Assembly (NCBI RefSeq): GCF_004210375.1
Contig: NC_134834.1
Coordinates: forward strand, 17,787,027 to 17,851,026
Reading direction: 5' to 3'
Length of the DNA: 64,000 nucleotides
DNA from: Tachypleus tridentatus
Taxonomy: Eukaryota; Arthropoda; Merostomata; Xiphosura; Limulidae
Under the pieces are notes generated by a model, which was not told the DNA's origin, did not search any database, and saw only the letters and a list, made by a program, of their open reading frames with translations. Below are positions 1 to 11,000 of this stretch, one piece after another (position 1 is the stretch's first letter; the number at the start of each line of letters is the position of its first letter). A program made the position numbers and the translations under genes.

Positions 1-273
1 GTTAGTTTAGTGTAGACAGTATAGAATGCAGAACCATGGTTGTAATTGGGGGGAACATTACAACCAACTGAAAAGTAAACATTAATCTAACTTTGAGCGA
101 ATTGTTTATCCGTAAACCTAGGGGTGAAAGAGTTAACTTGTAAAATGCAGTCGTTATTTTATGTGTATAAATAATTTTTATCACTTAAGACCGAAGTAAA
201 TTATTTTAGCTGTGGAAACATAACTTCCACTACATCAGCATATGGATTTTTAATACATGCTTTGATCTTTCAG
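1..273 (+). other. last intron of the coiled-coil gene (partial)
   Basis: AT-rich sequence without conserved coding signal, ending in a polypyrimidine tract and AG at 272-273 directly before the coding exon. The 60-codon frame on the opposite strand has no recognisable features. Confidence 0.5.
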
Positions 274-478
274 CATTAAAAATCAAATCAGTGCCATAGA
301 AGCCAAATTAAAATCCATGGAGAAGGAGAAAGAACTGGAGTTGGAGAGCTGTTTAATCCGAAACTCGGTTATTGGTTCTTCAACTAGAACTCTTCGAGAA
401 AATAGTGTTCCAGATAAACAACGTAAGCCTTACACAAGGTCAACTTCGCACAGAAATTCTTCTTTCAAGAGGAGGTGA
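274..478 (+). CDS. C-terminal exon of an unidentified coiled-coil protein
   Basis: A terminal coding exon with no internal start codon. A pyrimidine-rich stretch ending in TTTCAG gives an acceptor at 272-273. The first base (274) completes a split codon, then 67 codons run open to TGA at 476-478. The first half is highly charged and helical (pattern IEAKLKSMEKEKELELE), typical of the end of a coiled coil. The second half is Ser/Thr/Arg-rich and basic, ending in FKRR. Codon use and composition differ clearly from the AT-rich surroundings, and the acceptor, frame and stop agree, so I consider it a real last exon. The family cannot be named from this short tail; cytoskeletal or centrosomal coiled-coil proteins often end this way, but that is only a suggestion. 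The rest of the gene lies to the left of the window. Confidence 0.7.
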
Positions 479-817
479 AATAATATACATAAAATAACTC
501 CCACTTGTATATAAAGCTCATTGTCTGCTTAATTGGAAATATTCTGTCTCCTAAATGGGTGGTTCTATGTGGAACGTTACTGAAATTAAGGTTAAATATG
601 TTCGGTACCACATTTTAACAAGAAAGAATCATTATGTAAGTACCACATTTTTCAGTGTATGATACTAGCAATACCTTACAGTGTCTAGATTGTTCTCTCT
701 CTACTGGAAGTGAATATTTTGTGGGTGTTAGTGTGTTAGAAGGTTTGTTTGCTAGTTTTGCTGATACAATAGCTATATAGTTTTTAACCTTGAGTAAGTT
801 GTAAGTGTGCATTATTT
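479..817 (+). other. probable 3' UTR and downstream DNA
   Basis: Follows the stop codon of the coiled-coil exon. No coding signal is seen and no canonical AATAAA lies close to the stop, so the polyadenylation site is not fixed. An AATAAA near 3094 is a possible distant signal. Confidence 0.35.
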
Positions 818-1511
818 AACTTCTACATGCTGAACCACTTAGTAGAATAGCTATACAGCTGTTTTTTAACCATGGTTAATTTGTGTGTATTGTGTAACTT
901 CGTGTTGACACACCTAGAATAGCTGTACGGTTACTTTTTAACCATGGTTAATTTGTAAGTGTGTATTAATTAACTTCTACATGCTGAACCACTTAGTAGA
1001 ATAGCTATACAGCTGTTTTTTAACCATGGTTAATTTGTGTGTATTGTGTAACCGTGTTGACACACCTAGAATAGCTGTACGGTTACTTTTTAACCATGGT
1101 TAATTTGTAAGTGTGTATTAATTAACTTCTACATGCTGAACCACTTAGTAGAATAGCTATACAGCTGTTTTTTAACCATGGTTAATTTGTGTGTATTGTG
1201 TAACTTCGTGTTGACACACCTAAAATAGCTGTACGGTTACTTTTTAACCATGGTTAATTTGTAAGTGTGTATTAATTAACTTCTACATGCTGAACCACTT
1301 AGTAGAATAGCTATACAGCTGTTTTTTAACCATGGTTAATTTGTGTGTATTGTGTAACTTCGTGTTGACACACCTAGAATAGCTATACAGCTGGTTTTTA
1401 ACCATGGTTAATTTGTAAGTGTGTATTAAGTAACTTCTACATGCTGAACCACTTAGTAGAATAGCTATACAGCTGTTTTTTAACCATGGTTAATTTGTGT
1501 GTATTGTGTAA
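818..1511. repeat. 154-bp minisatellite, about 4.5 copies
   Basis: Units start with AACTTCTACATGCTGAACC at 818, 972, 1124, 1278 and 1432, giving periods of 152-154 bp. Each unit contains two copies of the 14-bp perfect palindrome TTAACCATGGTTAA, so the unit is itself two diverged half-units (the halves differ in an ACTTAGTAGAATAG versus ACACACCTAGAATAG segment). Copies are over 95% identical by eye, indicating recent expansion. Confidence 0.95.
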
Positions 1512-1632
1512 CTTATTGATAAATCAAGTATGTAATAATGTTTTAATGGTCTTACCTAATTCACCACAAAAACAGACATTACATACATCAAGAAGTTACA
1601 CAATACAGTTATTGATTAACCATGGTTAAAAA
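1478..1632. repeat. foldback at the right edge of the 154-bp array
   Basis: The last array segment (TTAACCATGGTTAA, GTATTGTGTAACTT, a TTGAT-type spacer, ATCAAGTATGTAAT; 1478-1535) recurs as its reverse complement at about 1574-1630 (ATTACATACATCAAGAAG, TTACACAATAC, TTAACCATGGTTAA). The arms are about 50 bp, imperfect, around a loop of about 40 bp. Confidence 0.75.
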
Positions 1633-3315
1633 GACTTAAAACATAAATCCAGCTATCTGAAAAAGTTGATTAAAGCAACAGAGAAATTGGTTTGACCTCA
1701 GTAAACTTGCAGACTGTAAAAAATAATACATGAATCTTGCAGAGTACGTGTATGTTCACAGAGAAAAATAGAAGTCACCTGGGAAAGTAAGTCTAACTCT
1801 GTCTTATGTTTTTTCTCTATCATTTCATTTATGTAATATTTTCTGGTTCTAATATCTTCATGTATTCTGTGAACTAAATCTTCTGACATTGTATGTTAAA
1901 ATGTTTTTAACCAACTTTGAAGAGACTGCACTAGAAAATACTGAAGGGTTTACTGTGTCATAATTCGGTGTTGTGTCAATAGGTTTTCTTATACTCAACA
2001 CTTTAGCTTATAGCTGGAGAAGTACGGAGAGCAGAAGGTTGGACACAGTTACAGTGGCTTGTATATGTTCTGGTTTAAAAAAAAATATTTAGTTTGAGTT
2101 TTTCATCTCATTTTAATCAGTTTTCAAAGATTTAGTCATTAATTTATAAAACAAAATAAACGACATTAAATTTCCAATGGCATAGCATTTTTCTAAGAAA
2201 CAATTGCCAACTGAGCCTCACCGTTCTAATATAGTGAAGAGAGGCCAATCGACAGATTTTAATTGTTTCTTACAGCTAATGAACTGTATTGTCATTCGTC
2301 TTCATTATACAGGTGTCAACCATTATAATCAGTATTTATTTTTTCATTTATTTAATGTTTGGTTGTATTAAGTAGTGTTACTAAAAACTTGTATAAAGCT
2401 ATATCCAAGCTCTGTTTATATCGTATGAGTTTAATATTAGCTTGCAATGAATGTCGTAAACTAACGAACTGCAGAGGAAAAACGCCACAATTACAAATAT
2501 ATTTCATAATTTTCCTAATGATGTCAATATTTTTAAAGGAAAACAAGAGACGTAATCTGATTTTAAAAAATGTAGCTTGTGATTTGGCATTTATGTACAG
2601 TATTACATAAGTTAACAGAGTTCAAGTTTTTAAAATTCTTATTTTCTTACATTCATGTAATTTTGTTCTGTTATATTCTTAATGTTCTAGACCTGAAGAT
2701 ATAATAACCCTGTATATCACATGTTAAAATACATTTGATTTATTTTAGGTGCCCTAAGTTTTATCAACCAGAAATACACCTCAGTTGTTAGTTTTTCTGT
2801 CAAATTAATGAAATTATAGCAGGTATATCTGGTGCATCATAAAACTGTTTACGACTGAAGTTGACCATGGCTTTCTAATGGATATCTCAACTTTACATCC
2901 AGTGACATTTGTTTTTGCATGTTAACTTTCTTACGTGTGTGTTTAAATGTAGTTTGATTGCGTCCTTTTTTTTTTTCACGGAAACTCAGTCTGTCAATAT
3001 TTGAAGCTAATTAACTAGCAAAGAAAATCTTCAAGCAACCAATCGTGTATGTGTAACCTCATGTACAAAACAAATGTGTCATTGCTTGATTCTAATAAAA
3101 GTCTTACTTTATGGCCGTGCGTATCATTGTCAGTTTGGGTTATTTTATTTTTACAGTGTTTCACAATATAAGACAATACTTTTTACACTCAAAACAGTGT
3201 GTGATTTACCTATTGTTGTGTATACACAGGTTCAAAGGTGAGTTCCAGTAGGAATTTTACAGTTAATAGTTAATACAGTTAATAACTTAACCAAAACTGT
3301 AACTATTTTTTTGAC
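1633..3315. other. AT-rich intergenic DNA
   Basis: No exon, repeat family or RNA gene is supported here. The 83-codon frame at 2359-2610 has no domain-like pattern and an AT-driven composition. An AATAAA at about 3094 could be a polyadenylation signal for the upstream gene if its 3' UTR is long. Confidence 0.4.
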
Positions 3316-3500
3316 CCAGCATGGCCAGGTGGTTAAGGCACTCGACTCATAATATGAGAGTCGTGGGTTCTAGTTGGTGGTAGATGGTGGTGACTAGTTA
3401 GCTGCCTTCCCTCTAGCCCTACACTGCTGAATTAGGGTTACCTAGTGCAGATGGCCCTCGTGTAGCTTTGTGCGAAATTCAAACCAAACAAAACAAATCA
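3316..3500 (+). mobile_element. SINE family A, internally deleted
   Basis: The tRNA-like head (CATGGCCAGGTGGTTAAGGC, box A-like) is joined to the tail block (GCTGCCTTCCCTCTAG, TGTAGCTTTGTGCGAAATTC) with most of the central region missing. It ends in an AAACAAAACAAA-type tail. Family A is the dominant SINE here: a tRNA-derived head, a conserved central block ending near CCACTATTCGTTGGTAAAAG, and a (CAAA)n-like tail, about 275 bp when complete. Confidence 0.9.
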
Positions 3501-4230
3501 ATCTTTTTTTTTTATCGTTGTAGATCTGACGCCACCTAGTGTGTTACAATAAAAATGTTATTTTTTGATTCTTCATAACAAGTTTTGTCTAACATGCTAG
3601 CTGCAGTTAATTAAGACATTTTTTTTAATTTGAAATATGTTGAATATTACATTTCTGTAATGTACACTGATTTTGTAATCATTTTTTATAGTAGATCACT
3701 ATATCTTAAGGTTTATTATTGTTTTTGTTATAGAAAAGAACTTGAACTGTTACGAAAATTTTGTAATATTATTTATTACGTATTTGCAACCAAAGTTATG
3801 CTGTATTGAGCTGTCTTTTATTGTTTGTAGAGCATAAAAAACACATGTATGGTTGTGTTGATTAATCCCAGAGGGCATATTAGCACAGTATAAAAATAAC
3901 TTCTAAGAATTTCTTTACAGAAATAATATTCTAAACTTACTTGCCAATAGAGGTAGTCCTTTACATCAAACCTCAAAGAAATGAATTTAATTTGAAAAAA
4001 ACAAACAAACATGGTTACCTTGTGTACTAGCAAATAAGAGTGTATGTATGTTTTTCTGGCTTAGCTGTATGACAGTGTTATGAACAGATCACTATGAACA
4101 GATGAGAAATTCTGAGCCACCATATTAAAACAGTTACTGTTATACAATACAGAACAATTATAACTGTTATCAACATTTTTACACTGGTGTGAAAATATGA
4201 GTACACGTGTATTATCTTTCTACAGACAAG
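3501..4230. other. AT-rich intergenic DNA
   Basis: Nothing recognisable beyond homopolymer runs. The frame at 3818-4033 on the - strand shows no family pattern. Confidence 0.4.
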
Positions 4231-4505
4231 GCCCCAGCCTGGCCAGGTGGTTAGGACACTCGATTTGCAATCTCAGAGTAGCAGGTTCAAATCTCGGGCC
4301 ACACCAAACATGCTCGCCCTTTCAGCCATGGGGGTGTTATAATGTGATGATCAATCCCACTATTCGTTGGTAAAAGAGTAGCCCAAGAGTTGGCGGTGGG
4401 TGGTGATGACTAGCTGCCTTCCCTCTAGTCTTACACTAAATTAGAGACGGATAGTGCAGACAGCTCTCAAGTAGCTTTGTGTGAAATTCCAAAACACAAA
4501 CACAC
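4231..4505 (+). mobile_element. SINE family A, near full length
   Basis: The head (CAGCCTGGCCAGGTGGTTAG), a B-box-like GGTTCAAATC, the central block and the tail (TTTGTGTGAAATTCC, AAACACAAACACA) are in the standard order. The head has several substitutions, so this is an older copy. Confidence 0.9.
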
Positions 4506-4734
4506 TATAGTCAAGTACACACTACTGGTCGCGTCTCGAAGATGCAAGCACTTTTAGCTATAAAGTGACGGTTAGATCTCCTATTTATTCAACAACAACA
4601 ACAAAGGGTTAGGGATAATGTTTATTAGCTGTCTAACTAGAGACAGCTATGTGCAGACAGTCAGTTGTTTAGCTTTGCTGAAATGAATCCCAGAATCAAA
4701 CAGCTCCTGTTGCTTGTTTGTGAATTTAATTTCC

Positions 4735-5225
4735 TATACCATGTCAAGGTTGGTACAAGGCTATCCAAACCCTTTTGTTTAGCCAATTTCATGTAACATG
4801 TCAAGGTTGGTACAAGGTTATCCAAACCCTTTTCTTTAGGCATTTTCCTAAACCATCACATGGTTGGTACAAGGCTATCCAAACCCTTTTGTTTAGCCAG
4901 TTTCCTATACCATGACATGGTTGGTACAAGGCTATCCAAACCCTTTTGTTTAGCCAGTTTCCTATACCATGACATGGTTGGTACAAGGCTATCCAAACCC
5001 TTTTGTTTAGTCAGTTTTGTCTAACATGACATGGTTGGTACAAGGCTATCCAAATTCTTTTGTTTAGCCAGTTTCATGTAACATGTCAAGGTTGGTACAA
5101 GGTTATCCAAACCCATTTGTTTAGCCAGTTTCCTATACCATGACATGGTTGGTACAAGGCTATCCAAACCCTTTTGTTTACCCAGTTTCATGTAACATGA
5201 CAAGGTTGGTACAAGGATATTCCAA
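4735..5225. repeat. 57-bp minisatellite, 9 copies
   Basis: GGTTGGTACAAGG recurs at 4748, 4805, 4862, 4919, 4976, 5033, 5090, 5147 and 5204, exactly 57 bp apart. Each unit also carries CCAAACCCTTTTGTTTAGCC. Because 57 is a multiple of three, - strand frames stay open through several units and give 19-residue peptide repeats. There is no start context, splice signal or known family to support coding. Confidence 0.95.
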
Positions 5226-6366
5226 AACCCTTGACAAAGTCCAAGTAGCAAGAGAATCGTAAGAAATTGCAGTAAAGTAGTTGAATAATGATGAATGAAC
5301 AACAAAAATGTCACTGTTTTCCCGAAAACAGCCAATAGTAATGCAACAAAAGTAATTTACTAAACGTGCTATGAGATAAACAGGTGAGTAATTACATTAA
5401 TATTGTCATTACCAAACGTGTTCATTATTACATTTAAAAGTTTAAGAAATTGAGGCATAGACGTGAGAGCTTTGGGTACGTAGAGAACTAACCTTTTTTT
5501 TTTTTTCCGACAACCGATGTACGACTTATTATAGGTCTCTTTTTTCAAGGTCACTGTACACCAAATTGATCCACATTTCTTTGTTTTTCTATACCAGTAG
5601 ATCTTCTGGAAGTTCACTGTTCTCCAGTTTGATCCATCTTCATTTGTCTTCCTATACCATTACTCCTATACATTATAAAGTTCGGGTTTCTATCCCCTTG
5701 GCGAACAAGTACGGATACCCTGTAGTGTAGTTTTGTGGTTAAAGACCAAATATGTTCAAAATATGAAAGGTGGACACTAATTGCTTTTTTTTTTTTTTAT
5801 CTTATAAATATAATGCTTCGTTTCTTACATCTAGACACTTTAAACCGAAAACTGATATATCATTTCGAATCTTATAAAGGTATCGACAATCATTAAGCTT
5901 AAATTTGGGTTAGTTAAGAGATTAAGTTAATCAGCTGAATAAATCAGAAATAGCATTAATTTATATAATTAATTTTTGATGAATACTGCATTTTTCGTAC
6001 ATGACTCCTTTTCTTTCTTTAGAATAAATGGTGCTCTTGGTAGATACTGAAAGTGAAAATTCTCGTTTGTGTGCGGCAAAAGATGTTGCAGAATTAAATA
6101 TTACATTTATCAGTATTTAAATATGTCGATTTCTTGTAGATGGCGCCACGAACAACTAAAATCGATTCGTAGGTGTAAAAGTTTATACAAACATTATTTT
6201 TTTAAAATAAAACTATCGAATCAAAAGTGTCTTTAAATTATGTGATGTACTTTTTTGTGTGTGATTTTGAAGGCTTTATTATTCGAAAAGAACTGCGTGA
6301 ACGAAATTCGGTTATAGATGTTTCAAGTTTTAAAAAATTATTTAGAAAGTAAGTAATATGATGATA
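5226..6366. other. intergenic DNA
   Basis: AT-rich, with poly-T runs at about 5492 and 5785. No exon or repeat family is recognised. The short frames on the - strand look like chance. Confidence 0.35.
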
Positions 6367-6378
6367 CAGTAAAACCTG

Positions 6379-6638
6379 TGGCCTGGCATGGCCAAGCGCG
6401 TAAGGCGTGCGACTCGTAATCCGAGGGTCGCGTCGCGCTAAACATGCTCGCCCTCCCAGCCGTGGGGGCGTATAATGTGGCGGTCAATCCCACTATTCGT
6501 TGGTAAAAGAGTAGACCAAGAGTTGGCGATGGGTGGTGATGACTAGCTGCCTTCCCTCTAGTCTTACACTGCTAAATTAGGGACGGCTAGCACAGGTAGC
6601 CCTCGAGTAGCTTTGTGCGAAATTCCAAAACAAACAAA
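6379..6638 (+). mobile_element. SINE family A inserted in the Tigger-like terminal repeat
   Basis: A complete family A SINE flanked by an 11-bp target-site duplication, AGTAAAACCTG, at 6368-6378 and 6639-6649. The duplicated sequence is the terminal repeat of the host transposon, so the SINE arrived later. The B-box region is shortened by a small deletion (GGGTCGCGTCGCGC). Confidence 0.9.
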
Positions 6639-7219
6639 AGTAAAACCTGCTTAAGGCAGAATCGCACCGGACCGAGTAAAATTTCCGGCTGAAGCAGGTT
6701 TTCCGGCTTAGACAGTGAACATGCATTTCCTTAGTTATATATAATGTTCTAGCAGAACCTTATACTTCCTTGACTTGTAAGACGTTTGTGAATAAAGTTA
6801 TTATACTGTTTCCGCTATGTTTATTAGAATAAGAACAAAAATAATCATTTAAAATATACACAAGTACACAAAATCTTAAATTTATTTAAAGAAAGTGTCC
6901 AGTTTCAACTGTTTCGTTGTTTCAATGGATTTTCTCATGTGGTTAAAAGAGAACACCAATTCTCGGCCTCTTCATGAAGTTCATTTTCCCCCCTTCATTT
7001 TTGCATACAAGTTGATAACGTTTATATAACTTCACACTTGTGATGAAGTAGGAATTTCTATTTCCTCACTATCTTTTCCATTTTGTTCATCTTTTGAATC
7101 TCTCACACTGTTAACATCTTGAGATTCTATTATAGATTTTAAATTAATTTCATTAGTTTCTGTTAAAAACATTCTTGTGAACGTTCACAAAACTTTCCAC
7201 GTTCACAGAATCATCTGAA

Positions 7220-7700
7220 TCAATCTTCTCCATTAGTTTGGATTTCACTACAATTGTCATAACAAACAACTTCTCCACAATCTCTGCCATTATCGAGAAT
7301 AAATCCACAGTTTCGAAAGCACTTTATTACACCTTTGATTGAATGACTTAAAAATGTAATGACATCTATCACGTCAATTTTCATGGTCATTTCAGATGTT
7401 CTCTTAAAGTCCATGTTTACAATAATATGCTAAAGCATCAGTTTTCTGTATTTCAATTTTATACACTGTATAATTCCATTATCTATTGGCTGTAGAACTA
7501 ATGTTGTACATGGGTGACAAGTTGTATTATCTAGGAAAAGTAGAATATTCATATTTTCTTGTTTCATTCTTTTGTTTAATTTGTTAAAAAAAATTCCTTT
7601 AATATAACACTTGTCATCCACACTTTATTATTCACTTTCCATTCTACAGGAAGCTGATTCTTCCTTAAATTTTTAAAACAGCGCGGATTTTCACTTTTAC
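7220..7700 (-). pseudogene. Tigger/pogo-type DDE transposase remnant
   Basis: Two consecutive - strand frames (7430-7700, extended upstream of the first Met, and 7220-7414) encode pieces of a DDE transposase of the pogo/CENP-B superfamily. The first contains ILLFLDNTTCHP, matching the LLLDNAxCH block around the second catalytic Asp, followed by TTLVLQPIDNGIIQ and KLKYRKLML, which match the LQPLDQGII...YR block. The stretch expected between CHP and TTLVLQP is missing, an internal deletion. The second frame covers the downstream region (IDVITFLSHSIKG, IKCFRNCGF). Stops and the deletion make it non-functional. The frames sit inside the transposon whose TA-flanked left terminal repeat starts at 6367. 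Confidence 0.75.
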
Positions 7701-7929
7701 CCATGGTAATTTTTTTTTAAATTTTAAAATGAAGGAAGATAGGAATTTATTTTCCTCGTGAGAATTATTTAAAGAGTAGAATTTTTCACTTAAAAGACAT
7801 ATATTTCTACAAATTATGAATCTAATTTAACTATAAAAATAATGACGGCAGTAAAAAGAACAGAATATATTTAACCAATACTTACTGTAACAAAATGTCC
7901 GAGAATTTATTAATATTTAAACAAATTAT

Positions 7930-8045
7930 CAATTAAATAAGAATTTATTGATATTTATAGAAATTATTAATTAAACAAGAATTTATTGATATTTATAGAA
8001 ATTATTAATTAAACAAGAATTTATTAATAAGAAATTAATTAATAA
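7930..8045. repeat. 38-bp AT-rich tandem repeat, about 2.7 copies
   Basis: AAGAATTTATTGATATTTAT recurs at 7939 and 7977, with a partial third copy. It abuts the left edge of the large satellite array. Confidence 0.85.
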
Positions 8046-11000
8046 TCAAAAACATTATTGTGTACACATGTGCTATCTTTTGTCTAAGATAACTGTCTGG
8101 TTACATGTATTGTGTATTGTGTACACATGTGCAATCTTTCTTCTAAGATAACTATCTGGTTACATGTATTGTGTACACATGTGCTATCTTTTGTCTAAGA
8201 TAACTGTCTGGTTACATGTATTGTGTATTGTGTACACATGTGCTATCTTTATTCTAAGATAACTATCTGGTTACATGTATTGTGTACACATGTGCTATCT
8301 TTATTCTAAGATAACTATCTGGTTACATGTATTGTGTACACATGTGCTATCTTTCTTCTAAGATAACTATCTGGTTACATGTATTGTGTACACATGTGCT
8401 ATCTTTCTTCTAAGATAACTATCTGGTTACATGTATTGTGTACACATGTGCTATCTTTATTCTAAGATAACTATCTGGTTACATGTATTGTGTACACATG
8501 TGCTATCTTTATTCTAAGAAAACTATCTGGTTACATGTATTGTGTACACATGTGCTATCTTTATTCTAAGATAACTATCTGGTTACATGTATTGTGTATC
8601 CATGTGCTATCTTTATTCTAAGATAACTATCTGGTTACATGTGTTGTGTAACCATGTGCTATCTTTCTTCTAAGATAACTATCTGGTTACATGTATTGTG
8701 TATCCATGTGCTATCTTTATTCTAAGATAACTATCTGGTTACATGTATTGTGTATCCATGTGCTATCTTTATTCTAAGATAACTATCTGGTTACATGTAT
8801 TGTGTACTCATGTGCTATCTTTATTCTAAGATAACTATCTGGTTACATGTATTGTGTACACATGTGCTATCTTTATTCTAAGATAACTATCTGGTTACAT
8901 GTATTGTGTATTGTGTACACATGTGCAATCTTTCTTCTAAGATAACTATCTGGTTACATGTGTTGTGTAACCATGTGCTATCTTTCTTCTAAGATAACTA
9001 TCTGGTTACATGTATTGTGTACACAAGTGCTATCTTTATTCTAAGATAACTATCTGGTTACATGTATTGTGTATCCATGTGCTATCTTTCTTCTAAGATA
9101 ACTATCTGGTTACATGTATTGTATATCCATGTGCTATCTTTCTTCTAAGATAACTATCTGGTTACATGTATTGTGTATCCATGTGCTATCTTTATTCTAA
9201 GATAACTATCTGGTTACATGTATTGTGTATCCATGTGCTATCTTTATTCTAAGATAACTATCTGGTTACATGTATTGTGTATCCATGTGCTATCTTTATT
9301 CTAAGATAACTATCTGGTTACATGTATTGTGTACACATGTACTATCTTTTGTCTAAGATAACTGTCTGGTTACATGTATTGTGTATTGTGTACACATGTG
9401 CTATCTTTATTCTAAGATAACTATCTGGTTACATGTATTGTGTATCCATGTGCTATCTTTCTTCTAAGATAACTATCTGGTTACATGTATTGTGTATCCA
9501 TGTGCTATCTTTATTCTAAGATAACTATCTGGTTACATGTATTGTGTATCCATGTGCTATCTTTATTCTAAGATAACTATCTGGTTACATGTATTGTGTA
9601 TCCATGTGCTATCTTTATTCTAAGATAACTATCTGGTTACATGTATTGTGTACACATGTACTATCTTTTGTCTAAGATAACTGTCTGGTTACATGTATTG
9701 TGTATTGTGTATCCATGTGCTATCTTTATTCTAAGATAACTATCTGGTTACATGTATTGTGTACACATGTGCTATCTTTTGTCTAAGATAACTGTCTGGT
9801 TACATGTATTGTGTATTGTGTACACATGTGCAATCTTTCTTCTAAGATAACTATCTGGTTACATGTATTGTGTACACATGTGCTATCTTTATTCTAAGAT
9901 AACTATCTGGTTACATGTATTGTGTACACATGTGCTATCTTTATTCTAAGATAACTATCTGGTTACATGTATTGTGTACACATGTGCTATCTTTTGTCTA
10001 AGATAACTGTCTGGTTACATGTATTGTGTATTGTGTACACATGTGCAATCTTTATTCTAAGATAACTATCTGGTTACATGTATTGTGTATTGTGTACACA
10101 TGTGCAATCTTTATTCTAAGATAACTATCTGGTTACATGTATTGTGTACACATGTACTATCTTTTGTCTAAGATAACTGTCTGGTTACATGTATTGTGTA
10201 TTGTGTACACATGTGCTATCTTTATTCTAAGATAACTATCTGGTTACATGTATTGTGTACACATGTGCTATCTTTCTTCTAAGATAACTATCTGGTTACA
10301 TGTATTGTGTATCCATGTGCTATCTTTATTCTAAGATAACTATCTGGTTACATGTATTGTGTACACATGTGCTATCTTTTGTCTAAGATAACTGTCTGGT
10401 TACATGTATTGTGTATTGTGTACACATGTGCAATCTTTATTCTAAGATAACTATCTGGTTACATGTATTGTGTACACATGTATTATCTTTTGTCTAAGAT
10501 AACTGTCTGGTTACATGTATTGTGTATTGTGTACACATGTGCTATCTTTATTCTAAGATAACTATCTGGTTACATGTATTGTGTACACATGTGCTATCTT
10601 TCTTCTAAGATAACTATCTGGTTACATGTATTGTGTACACATGTGCTATCTTTCTTCTAAGATAACTATCTGGTTACATGTATTGTGTACACATGTGCTA
10701 TCTTTTGTCTAAGATAACTGTCTGGTTACATGTATTGTGTATTGTGTACACATGTGCAATCTTTCTTCTAAGATAACTATCTGGTTACATGTATTGTGTA
10801 CACATGTGCTATCTTTATTCTAAGATAACTATCTGGTTACATGTATTGTGTATCCATGTGTTATCTTTATTCTAAGATAACTATCTGGTTACATGTATTG
10901 TGTACACATGTGCTATCTTTTGTCTAAGATAACTGTCTGGTTACATGTATTGTGTATTGTGTACACATGTGCAATCTTTCTTCTAAGATAACTATCTGGT

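Larger units (their letters stand above)
6367..7720 (-). mobile_element. degraded Tigger/pogo-like DNA transposon
   Basis: A left terminal repeat CAGTAAAACCTG begins at 6367 directly after a TA (365-366), as in pogo/Tigger elements, which duplicate TA. A transposase remnant runs on the - strand from about 7700 to 7220. The element is interrupted near its left end by a younger SINE. The right terminal repeat was not found, so the 5' end relative to the transposase is truncated or too diverged. Confidence 0.65.
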
